From Hippopus hippopus (lineage: Eukaryota > Mollusca > Bivalvia > Cardiida > Cardiidae): a stretch of DNA of 64,000 nt. Both the position numbers and the translations under genes were made by a program. This document shows positions 53,887 through 64,000 of the stretch, one piece after another (the first letter of the stretch is position 1; the number at the start of each line of letters is the position of its first letter). The notes under the pieces are model-generated. The model had not been told where the DNA came from, ran no database searches, and was given only the letters and a program-made list of their open reading frames with translations. The stretch lies in the NCBI GenBank assembly GCA_946811185.2, contig OX328108.1:17989239-18053238 (forward strand). The letters run 5' to 3'.

Positions 53887-55694
53887 GAAAACACCAAAAC
53901 AAGATCTTCTGCCACCCTGTTTTCTTAAATTTGCTCCCATTTTCAATGAAATCTGGCATGTGTTGATTGTGCAGGCATGGCACTTTGCCAAGGACTGCAT
54001 AACAGCCTTCAAAGAAAACTTAAAATCCACTTTTATGCCGATTTTTGTTCACTGTTTTTTTATCGATATTTTCGGGCGCCATTTTGAATGGCTCAAAGCT
54101 GTTTGATTGGATGATTCTGGGGGTGTGTCTGCGATTTGATTGGCTGATGGGGCGCAATTTTGAATATCTCAATGCTTTTCTGATTGGATAATTTGAAGTG
54201 AGGGCTGAGATCTGATTGGCTGATTGGACGCCGTTTTGACTTTCCAAAAGCTTTTGTGATTGGATAATTTAAGAAAGGGCTGAGATTCGATTGGCTGATC
54301 GGAAAGGGGGGGTGTCTGTTAATTTTTCGGGTCATTTCAGCCTATTCTATGGCAAAGAGGGATCAGACACCTGCACAAAGACCCTTGTTTTCAGAGTTTG
54401 AATCCTCAACTTTGCCATTTTATCTTTTTTATCTATTGTTATTATTAGTTATTTTTACATCTCATTGTATTTTATTGGCCTATTTCTAAATTCTTCAAAC
54501 CAGAAAAAGTTTATTAGAAAAAGTTTATGTAACAGCAACTGGTTGCTTCTGAATTTTATATTTTTGCGCAGCGGTTAAACATAAAATATTCATTTGGCCT
54601 AGTTTTAAATTCTTCAAACCAGAAAAAGTTTGTTGGAAAAACTTTATGCAACAGCAACTGGTTGCTTCTGAATTTTATATTTTTGCGCAACAGTTAAACA
54701 AAAAATCGACTCGTGACTGAAGCGGGCACCAAAATTGGTTCAATGTTTTTGTGACCCTGGTAAGAAAACAGGGAAAAATTTGGTTTACCTTTCTTTGATT
54801 TGTGCAACAGGTATCAGTTGCCTCCGAAAGTGTCTAAGTTGATTTTACGATTTTATGCGCAGCACGTGACAGACATGTATGGGTGGGATAGTCATCGTAA
54901 CCAATTCAATGGCCCTAGTAAGAGAAAAGGAAAAAAAAAATCCCTATATTTGACTTAAGAAACAGGTGTGGTCTGCTATGGAATGTGCTGTAAGTCGATT
55001 TTTCATGTTTTTGCGGGCGCGTAACTGGCACCTATGAGACGGTAGTAAATGTAAATTGGTTTCTCGTCACCGTGTGAAAAGATTCAAAGAAATAGAAATT
55101 TAGTTCCCTTTGTTTGATTTATGCAATAGGTAGCAGTTGTTACTGAAAGAGTTTTCAGTCTTTTTTAGCCACTTGTGACACTATTTTCTGGGATTTCTAC
55201 ACTGTACATTGATCATCTTAGCATATTCAAAGTATCAATGTGCAGCATGGGAGAATGCCTGAATTAGTAACCAATTCAATGGCCCTAGTAAGAGAAAAAC
55301 AAAACAAAAGTTGTTCCCTATATTTGAGTTAAGCAACAGGTGTCGTCTGCTATGGAATTTGCCATAAGTCGATTTTTCATGTTTTCGCGGGCGCGTAACT
55401 GGCACCTATGAGATGGTCTTAAATGTAACTGGGTTTCTCGTCACTGTGTGAAAAGAGATTGAAAAAAAGAATTAGTTCCTTTTGTTTGATTTATGCAATA
55501 GGAAGCATTTGCTACTGAGAGTTTTCAAATTTCTTTAGCCACTTGTGACATCATTTTCTGGGGTTTCTACACTTAGCAAATTCAAAGTATCAATATACAG
55601 TAAAGTAGTTGGCCTGAATTAGAAAAGCAAATCGAATCAAGGGATCAAGGGATGGGATCAAGGGATCAGGGGAAGTCATTCTTGCAAGGTGCTA
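53887..55694. repeat. Tandem array T, unit 2 (1,808 bp)
   Basis: Same order as unit 1. Longer because a block of about 115 bp (AAATTCTTCAAACCAGAAAA ... TTTTTGCGCAGCGGTTAAAC) is doubled at 54482-54700. The 370-bp subrepeats start at 54901 and 55271. Confidence 0.93.
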
Positions 55695-56105
55695 GAAAAC
55701 ACCAAAACAAGATCTTCTGCCACCCTGTTTTCTTAAATTTGCTCCCACTTTCAGTGAAGTCTGGCATGTGTGGATTGTGCAGGCATGGCACTTTGCCAAG
55801 GACTGCATAACAGCCTTCAAAGAAAACTTAAAATCCACTTTTATGCCGATTTTTGTTCACTGTTTTCTATCGATATTTTCGGGCGCCATTTTGAATGACT
55901 CAAAGCTTTTGGATTGGATGATTCTGGGGGTGTGTCTGCGATTTGATTGGCTGATGGGGCGCAATTTTGAATTTCTCAATACTTTCCTGATTGGATAATT
56001 TGAAGTGAGGACTGAGATCTGATTGGCTGATTGGACGCCATTTTGGCTTTCTAAAAGCTTTTGTGATTGGATAATTTAAGAAAGGGTTCAGATTTGATTG
56101 GAAAA
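55695..56105. repeat. Tandem array T, unit 3 (truncated)
   Basis: Runs from AAAACACCAAAACAAGATCT through the GATTGGCTGATTGG subrepeats and stops at 56105, where the second copy of the long duplication begins inside a family A MITE. Confidence 0.93.
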
Positions 56106-58594
56106 TGGAAAATGGAAAAAATGCTGGTTCCTAGCATTTTCTCCTTTCCCACAATGTTTTCACAAGGCTTCTTTCTCAGGGTTGTTAGAAGTCGGCATTG
56201 GGTGGTAAAGAGTTTAAAGTAGTTATAAATGCTAATTATGTTATACATTTACTTGTACAACACAATCCCAAGTTTTAACGACCCTTAGAACAAAACTTTT
56301 TACAAACATTGTAGGAATGGGAGAAAATGCTGGCAAGCAGCATTTTCTCCTTTTCCAACAATGTTTTCTACCCTATCAAAGATGTATGCTGTTATTTGAG
56401 CCATGTTTAAATTCTTGTCTGCAAATGGCTTCTTTCAGTATAGTTTATTGGCATTTAATGCAATTTAAACAGCTTAGGCCTTATATCAGCGGCCAGTGCA
56501 CCTATGCATGTGTTTCTTGGCTTTCTCACACCAGTGACCAGTACTGACACAACTTTCCTTTCCAAACCAGGCTACTATCTCACATTCATCAGAGGTCAGA
56601 GGCGATAAATCACAGAAAAGAAAGTTTGCCAAACAGGGTTTTGAAGGTCCACCAGGTCACAAGTCAGATACTGAGCTACCAATGTTTCAGTTTGGACAAG
56701 TTTAAATTTTTGTAATGCGATAAAGAGCTTAATGATGATGTATGATAAGAGAAAAAATGTCTAAAGGGTTTTCATGAATGGAATCTTAATTGTTTCAACC
56801 ATTCCTTAGCCAAATTCCTTATCCCTACTGCTCACATTTCTTAAGAGTATGCTCATGAATTGATTCATTCCTTATCAGACCTTTTTGAGATGAACCCAAA
56901 TAGTAAGAATCTGCTGAAACAAATTAAAAATTGGTACTTAACTGTAAATCAAACAGTCTAATATGGTGAAAAACATTGTGGAAAAAAAGTGAACTTGCTA
57001 ATTTCCCCACTTCTCACAAAGTTTTCTTTGGACTTCTTCAGCAGGCTAGTAAAAAATGTTCTATTTAAAAATAAATGTGTAAAAGTGCAGATTAAGTATG
57101 AGACAAAACATTAATTAATTTCCATATTTTTATCCAGCTATGATTGATGGTATTTGTGGGTGACTGAAGATAAGTAAATAGTCGTCAGTAGTTCTGTCAA
57201 CCCTAAACATGCAGCCTTGTCTCAGAGAAAAAAAAAAAACAAACTACCATACATTCCAAACAAGGCAGATATTGCAGATTAGTAAGAGAAAAAGCTGTTT
57301 TGGATGGCCTTGAGAAAGAAATAAGGTACATCAATGATTCTCCTCTATTTACTTGATCCTTTACTTGACAACAAAAGTATTGACACTTCCGAATTTAAAG
57401 TATTTGCAGACAACAAAATTGACTGTTGCTGAAATAATCAGATTTATCTTTAAAAGGATAGAAAATATGGGAAAAGGAGAGAATCCTGGTTCCCAGCATT
57501 TTCTCTTCTTTCCACAATGTTTTCAAAAGCGTTCTTCTTTGGGATCATTTAGTAAAGGGTTAAATGGACTGAAAAGGTTGCTAAAAAATGCTCTCATTAG
57601 GCGAAAACATTTCTTTTAAAAAGACGGCGTACATTTTCCAGCAAATAGGCAGGGGCCCGTGAAATAAACATGTCTGTATTTATTTGCAATCACAGGTTTC
57701 TATCTACTAATTTGTTATCAGTACCAAAACAGTGGGTAAAAGCCAGCACATTCAGCTCTACGAAAAAAAAAAGTTTAATTACTTCTCTGTTATCTTGAGT
57801 TTCATCAAGAGGCTACAACTCACAGAATATTGTGGTTTAAACAAATATGACACTGTTTGCAGAGGAAAATTACATGCCATTAGGGGTATCTTATTTTCAT
57901 CCATTCTACCCATAAAACAGAAAGCACCCCCAGTCCTTATATGGAAAAGTTTGACGTCTTTGCCCCAAAGAACTTTTTATACCTCTTTAACAGATTGCTT
58001 TTGAACAGGTTGTGGGAAAGGGAGAAAGTGTTAATAAAAAGCAATTTCCCTTTTCCCATCACATTTCCTACTTTATCAGAAAATTTGAATTAACAACAAA
58101 GGCCAAGAGTAAACAAAGCGGGTGTTTAAATGCATTTAAATTTATATCATACCATTTAAAAGTATAGAAATTATTGTGAAGATGACAATTTGTCATTGTA
58201 TGGTTGGTCAAAGTGTTAGTTGCTGACAGAGAAATTGATTTCAAAACTAGGTTAAAACCTGGCAGGTAGCTGTGTCTTTTGTTCACTTTTTGCCTGATTT
58301 TGAAATTGTTTTTTTCTGCCAGAGACTAATGTATGGCCCGACTACATAAGAACAGACTCATCTCCACGATATTTTCCATACTTTTAAATGGTATGATTTA
58401 ATTTTTAAATACATGTATATTATGATGCCTGCTTTGATATTTGGCCTTTACTGGGCCTTTATATCATCATTGATTTTGAATATAGATTTCTGTTTAGACA
58501 AAAAATAAGCATTCTCTTTATTCCTACATCCCCCATTTTTTCCAAAAGAAAATGTTGCTGTTTGATGACATTTATATTCTTTTTTTTTTCCCAG

Positions 58595-58691
58595 TGCCAT
58601 GGTTAGTGAAGATGCAAAAGAAGCATTCCTGCAGATAATTCAAATGCAAGGAGAAGATGGACTCAGAGCCATTTTTACTGAAAATTCTTAG
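58595..58691 (+). CDS. Second copy of the unidentified terminal exon
   Basis: Identical to 45334-45430, including the acceptor and stop. The possible first exon at 42196 lies outside the duplicated segment, so if that pairing is right this copy has no first exon of its own. It could be spliced as an alternative terminal exon or be dead. Confidence 0.35.
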
Positions 58692-59950
58692 GGACTATGA
58701 CATATTATCATTGTAAAAGTCCATCATACTGAAACTTGTGCAATATTTATATTAGACCAATCTTCAAGATGAGAACAGTGTAGACTGATATAAATTCGAG
58801 TTTGACTAGTCTAAATAGCACAATGGTGGCATGTTCTTTCTTCTATCATGCAGTAATTGTAATGGTAAACGGCACATATAAACTAGAAATGCAATCACTG
58901 CACTTGGCAAATTGGGACTGTCTCTTCTCGTACAAGGGCCAAACTCTTCTCGTGAAGCTTAAACTTGACCGAGAGAAATAGAAAAGACATGTTTAAAAAT
59001 TCATGTAGATATGCAAATTTGTTGAAAAGCTCTAAAAGGAGGGGGCTATAACTATGCCAATGAGGATAATAATGAGGATAAAGTAGTGTTGTATACACAT
59101 TCATACTACGGTTCAAACATGTGCGAAATTTCAAGACTGTTAGCCTAAACAATTTTCTGAATTTATATTATGTGTAACACAAGAATTAAGAAATTGTGGA
59201 TGAAGGGAAATATGTAGACAAAATTGATATCCATTTGCTTATCAGAAAGACATTATCATCTCCATACCATTCATTTCTAAGACAAAATTCAGTTTATTTG
59301 TCATTTCATAGCCTATGTATGGGATGAGAAAGTATCATTTTAATCTCCAAATTACATATTAAAAGCTTTTAGTGACCAGTTACATTGGAGTAACATTTTT
59401 ATTGTTGTTTTTGTTGTTGTTTCTACTTCTGCTGTTGCTGTTCATGATTTTGGACATTCCAACAAGTTTCCTTTAAGTCATGCACTGAATAACAATATGG
59501 CATAAATGACAAGTGGATCAGAAAGAAGACAATGATGGAAATTTAAACCAGCGACCCTGATTTCAAGTCTTTGAGCTACCAACTCCGCTAACAGGATCGG
59601 CAAAACATTTATAAAGCATATTATTTGGTCTACAATTTGCTTTCAAAAAGATGTATGATTCTCAGTGTCCTGGTGGATTTTGAGCTGTAAAACCTCAAAA
59701 TTATACTAAAACTGGTATTCAGTACTCTAAGATACCTTTCAACAATTGCATAATTGTTATGGATTGATAGGATAGAAAACATTGGTTAGAAGCACTTTCT
59801 CCATTTCCACAAATGTCTTTTCCAAATCTCTTCCACAGGGTCATAAAAACCTGGGATTGTTTTGGAAAGGATTAATATCATTTATTCAAGTTCTTGTTTT
59901 CTGCTTGTGCTCATGTACTAGATTATATCTTTTCTTTAGCCACAAATAAA

Positions 59951-60166
59951 TGAGCTGTGCTTTGGCAAAAGGGGGCTTCTTGCATTCTCGTGACGGGTTA
60001 TACCAAGCAAGACATAAATAATTATTGATCCATAATAGCTTCTTTTTTTAACAACCCGCTTCGTTGTTGGGTAGACCGATCCTTCGATGTACAGAAAATT
60101 GACTAATGGCGAAAAAATTTCAGCCCAGGTCAGCCTGTGCAGATCAATTAAGGCCCCTTTTCACTT
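59951..60166. mobile_element. MITE family D, copy 9 duplicate
   Basis: Carried by the long duplication; same sequence as 46690-46905 and not an independent insertion. Confidence 0.82.
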
Positions 60167-63100
60167 TTTTAAAGTCAAGTATAAAGGAAACCTGTGCAAA
60201 GAAAATAATAAGATCTGTAGATGGCACAAACCCGCTGCCTTCAGTGCGTCAGCGCTTTGATTAAGTCATTGGTATAGGAGAAGTAGCGTGTATTATTCCC
60301 TTTACCTCCTATATTCAGAGTCTGTATCAATTTGAATCCATTAGCAAAGTCATTCTTTTTGCGGTTAATGCTTTTTGCAGGTTACGTTGTGTTAAATATG
60401 GAAGTATTACAATTAGCCCTTCACTGTATAGGCTAATTCTTACCAATGGCTCAAAAGATGGAAGTTGTCTTTAAAAAGTCAAAAACATTGCGAGAAAAGG
60501 GAAAAAAAAAGTTGGTCATCAGTATTTAAACCTTTTCCTACGAAGTTTTTAAAAGCCTTTTTTTATGTGATAGGTCAATGACTGTTTTGAAAATAGCAAG
60601 GAAACATGAATATGTGAGCTGTCGTCATGAAATACTTTTGATATGGCATTAATCACCGCACTTTTGATTCTAAGAGCTGAATAGTGGGGGAAAAAACAAA
60701 TGTACATTTTCTAATTTTGAATTCTTATTTTTATAATTTTAGATCCATGGAAATAATCTCATAAATATCAAAAATCTGGTCTAATATCAGATCTATGAGA
60801 CACATAATAAAATATCATAGGCATACTGTCATAATCAAACAACCCGGGTATAAATTCCATTTGTATACCTTCAACATAGTAGGGGGTCTGTTTGTCAATA
60901 TAACATTACATAACACAGTAAAGATACCCGTAACATAACATAATATAACATCTCTTTATTACACCCAAGTATTATAAAATACAGTATAGGGAAATAATAC
61001 AAACAGGATTGTGAAATAGACTAAAACTAATGGAGTTCAGATAGCAAGATAAAGAAAAAGAGGGTTAAAGACTCGTTTTCAGAGCACACAGTTTAAAATG
61101 GTGGTCTGTCGGAGGGTTGCATTGTGGGGGATAGAGAGAAAGTGGTAATAATGGACGTACTATAAAAGGGGGGGGGTTAAGTAGTCAAACTGGGGCTGCA
61201 AGAAAAACATTACAAAAAAGTAGGAATTAAAAAAGTATAATAATAATAGATATTGCAGTCAAAGAATGGTGGAAAGAACATTTGGATATAGAAAGACCAA
61301 AGAGTAATAAAAAGAGAAAGGAAAGAAAATGACAGCAATAGGAATATTACAGACACAATTGGTATGTACGTAGCGTTTACAGCAAAATGGATAAACATAA
61401 GAATAGTGGGGAAAAAAGCTGTCAGAGAGATAAAGTAGAGACAGCATATGTACATATAGATACATTTTGCAACAATTTTATGCACAAAAAAAATAATTAA
61501 GGTAAAGAGTGGGGGGAAATTGGAATGCGTAAGTGTAACAAAAAACGTGACATTTGGTTATAATTATACGTGAATTGTATTATATTGATTAACAACTAAA
61601 TAGAGCTGTCGTAAATGGATTTGGAGATAGCCTTGCTAATAGGGTAAGCGTGAGTAAGCATTGATGCGTACATAGATATGTTAACATTGTTGCAAATGGA
61701 GAAAGTGCTCTTATCGAACAGATTATCCATTCGCCACAGAAACCGTCCGCCGCATGACTGGGAGAAAATGTCTATAGTAAATACTAACCCGATGGTGTCT
61801 TATCGAATAGTGAGACTCGGCCATCATCGGAAAAACTCCGGCACATTCCGAACAATCACGGAGAAAGAAGAAGAAGAAAAAAAAATAGGATAGTGGCATT
61901 AAAAACTGTAAAAAGAACCAAAAGTTTATTTTTCCATGTGATTATATCAATTTAAAGAGAAATAAATATGCTTTCTGACTTCACTTGAGATAATTTTGAC
62001 TTTTCACAAAGAAATAAAAATTCAACAAATATTTCAGATTTTAACATCGGAAAATATATTTTTCCTCTTTATTCTATATAAAACATACCTACAATTTTAA
62101 AGTAAAAAAAGGACCAAAAGTTTCCTGTATGAAATTTATAAAACTAAGTGCATTTGAAAGAGCATAAATTGAATTCTCTCACCTCACTTGAGATATTTTT
62201 CAATTCTGAAAATTGATGAAGTTATAAGCATTTATCTACCAGGGTCCTTCATAAAAAAAAAAATAGACGTAATATAGGCAGATATCGATTTTTACATGTC
62301 CGCGAAAGTTGGCTATATTTCCTTTTATTTGTCGTCGCCGCCGGTTGCCCATGTGTGTCACACCTCCCTGAAGGCTTTTAGTTATGTAACGGGAGAAAGT
62401 GAAAGATACAGGGCGAAACCACTCCTAAGTTACGTCTGGTCCTTTAACATGCTCGGTGTATAGCACCGTCACAAGGGACAACAGTTTAACGCCTCATCCA
62501 ATAGACTATTAGTAATTTTAGATGGCTAGCTGTTGGGCTGAATGACAGTCATTTCGACACTCGGTCATTTCGACACTTTTTGGTCATTTCGACCCCCGGT
62601 AGAAAATTTTTTGCAAAATTTGGTCATTTCAACACCCGATTTTTTTTCCGAGCACTTTTTAGACTCGAGTTTCTATAATTAAATTGCTTTATTTGTTAAG
62701 GTGTCTTATTATCATAATTTTGTGTTGGTGTGTGATCAAAATATGCTTTTTAATAGCTTTATTCAAAGGCGGATACCCCGAGTACGAGTATGTCCGTACA
62801 GTTTTCTGTATCTATACTTCGCTATTTTAAAAAGCGACTATGCAGTATAATGTTTATCACACCTTCACCTGTCTTTAACTGTGTTCAAACGATTTTTTTC
62901 CCTCCGCCAGAACAAATCATAATCAATGACAAGCTTACGAATGTCAAAGCTACCTAGAAAAAAGAGGTTAAGGAAATATTGACACATTCAAGGTAAAAAG
63001 CTATCTACCAAAGCTGTTATTTACAGAAATCCTTATAAATCCAGCACAGCCGAATTTTTCGTCGTGCAGCAGGGTAACCTTGGATATTATTGCGGCAGTG

Positions 63101-64000
63101 AGAGTTTTTAATACGAGGAAACCCCGTCGTGGACTTTGTGAACCATTTGGACCAAATGACAAAAGATTATTTGTATGGAATATTACGGCAACACAACATT
63201 TAATGGACATATCAGATATGTCATTTTCTGCAAATAAAAAAAAAGTGGTAACAAAAATTAATAGCGGGATTACGCAGTTTATTAACGTGTACGACCTGCC
63301 TCGGCTGGAGAAGAAAATGAAAATTAAGTATAGGGCCTTACAGTTTTCCCCCTAGCTTTTTATTTAAAGGGTACGCTTACCCTCTGAGCTGTAAATCTGG
63401 GGGTAAAATTTCATATCAGAGGATATGACAATATTGGTTCCCAGCTAGAGGTAAAGCAATCCATATTGATCATTTGCATCAGAAAAGTCTGTTACAGTAC
63501 AGTTCTCGCGTTTTTTTTGCTCAAGTCCGCGAGACGCAGCGGACCAATTTGTCCGCGACAAATCTGCTGCAAAGGTAAAAGTCGGCGAAACGCCACGGAC
63601 TTGTCACCGCGGCCTGAAAAAAAATATCGGGCATCTTCACAGCAGGAGGTAATCGCGGTGGATCGTAGCGACTTGCCAGAGATCGCGGGGGAATACATCG
63701 CCGGATGACGGTAAATTTTTATACATAAATATCTGTATTTTCCCCCACTGTTTTAGAGAACCACTTTTTTCGGGAACCAAGAACTAATTCTTCCATTACG
63801 ACCGCAACATTTTCGTACCTTTAAATGCTGATATAAGCATTGCCTACAGGGATTACTTTAGTTACATGTAGATGCCACAAAACGTTATATACTCCTCACA
63901 AAAAGTTAAGCAACAATGAATTACCGCTGCACCAGAATTTTATTATTACACATATAGATAATTTCATCGTATAAATGTAATGATTATTGAGTTAAAAACC

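Larger units (their letters stand above)
56106..64000. repeat. Long direct repeat, copy 2 (runs off the window)
   Basis: Near-exact copy of 42846-50739. Its features mirror copy 1 at +13,260/13,261: MITE A parts at 56106-56217 and 56258-56428, SINE at 56429-56684, MITE A at 57351-57564, element D at 59951-60166, CpG-rich block at 63499-63711, and the start of the Tc1 remnant from 63888. At the left edge TGGAAAATGG occurs at 56099-56108 and at 42846-42855, a short shared sequence at the breakpoint. Confidence 0.97.

Overview
The window looks like AT-rich nuclear DNA from an animal, most likely a bivalve mollusc and probably a heterodont. The organism call is inference. It rests on short palindromic elements of a style I associate with heterodont bivalve genomes (GC-rich cores such as CAGCCTGCGCAGTCCGCGCA), on tRNA-derived SINEs with a GGCGTTAAACACC tail of molluscan type, and on gene-poor sequence with very long introns. 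There is no bacterial gene organisation, CRISPR array, rRNA or free-standing tRNA gene.

Genes are few. (1) A two-exon gene on the + strand fits bases 1530-1581 (start codon and hydrophobic signal peptide, ending at a GTAAGT donor) joined to 26815-27044 (preceded by a pyrimidine-rich tract and CAG). The phases match and give a 93-residue secreted protein with two cysteines next to a Lys-Arg pair; its intron would be about 25.2 kb. (2) A protein-like terminal exon lies at 45334-45430 (+), with a good acceptor, and a possible first exon at 42196-42236; the terminal exon is repeated at 58595-58691. (3) A possible minus-strand first exon or promoter lies at 36639-36690 (YY1-like and ETS-like sites over a short ORF). 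Almost all other ORFs are by-products of repeats.

The rest is dominated by non-autonomous mobile DNA. Two families (A, about 200-220 bp, with a long central hairpin; B, about 204 bp, with a GATCAGACTGCAC hairpin) begin CCCTT and sit in TTAA, the pattern of piggyBac-like MITEs. Three other palindromic families (C, D, E), a further palindromic element (F), and tRNA-derived SINEs (two with clear target-site duplications of 14-15 bp) fill most of the intron. A Tc1/mariner transposase tail remains at 50893-51042 (-).

Layout: 1-1400 MITEs and a SINE; 1401-27044 the long-intron gene with MITEs, microsatellites (GA, TGTA) and minisatellites (28 bp and 39 bp) in the intron; 28470-31080 a foldback-type element built of about 100-bp repeats in two opposed arrays; 31687-31868 a 91-bp perfect tandem duplication; 32300-35436 mostly unexplained sequence; 38700-40475 a minisatellite of about 44 bp broken by a SINE; 40476-42282 sequence richer in CpG; 42846-50739 a 7.9 kb segment repeated almost identically at 56106-64000 (offset 13,260-13,261 bp); between the copies a Tc1 remnant, a 1.16 kb dispersed repeat (also at 20091-21286) and a tandem array with a unit of about 1.7-1.8 kb.
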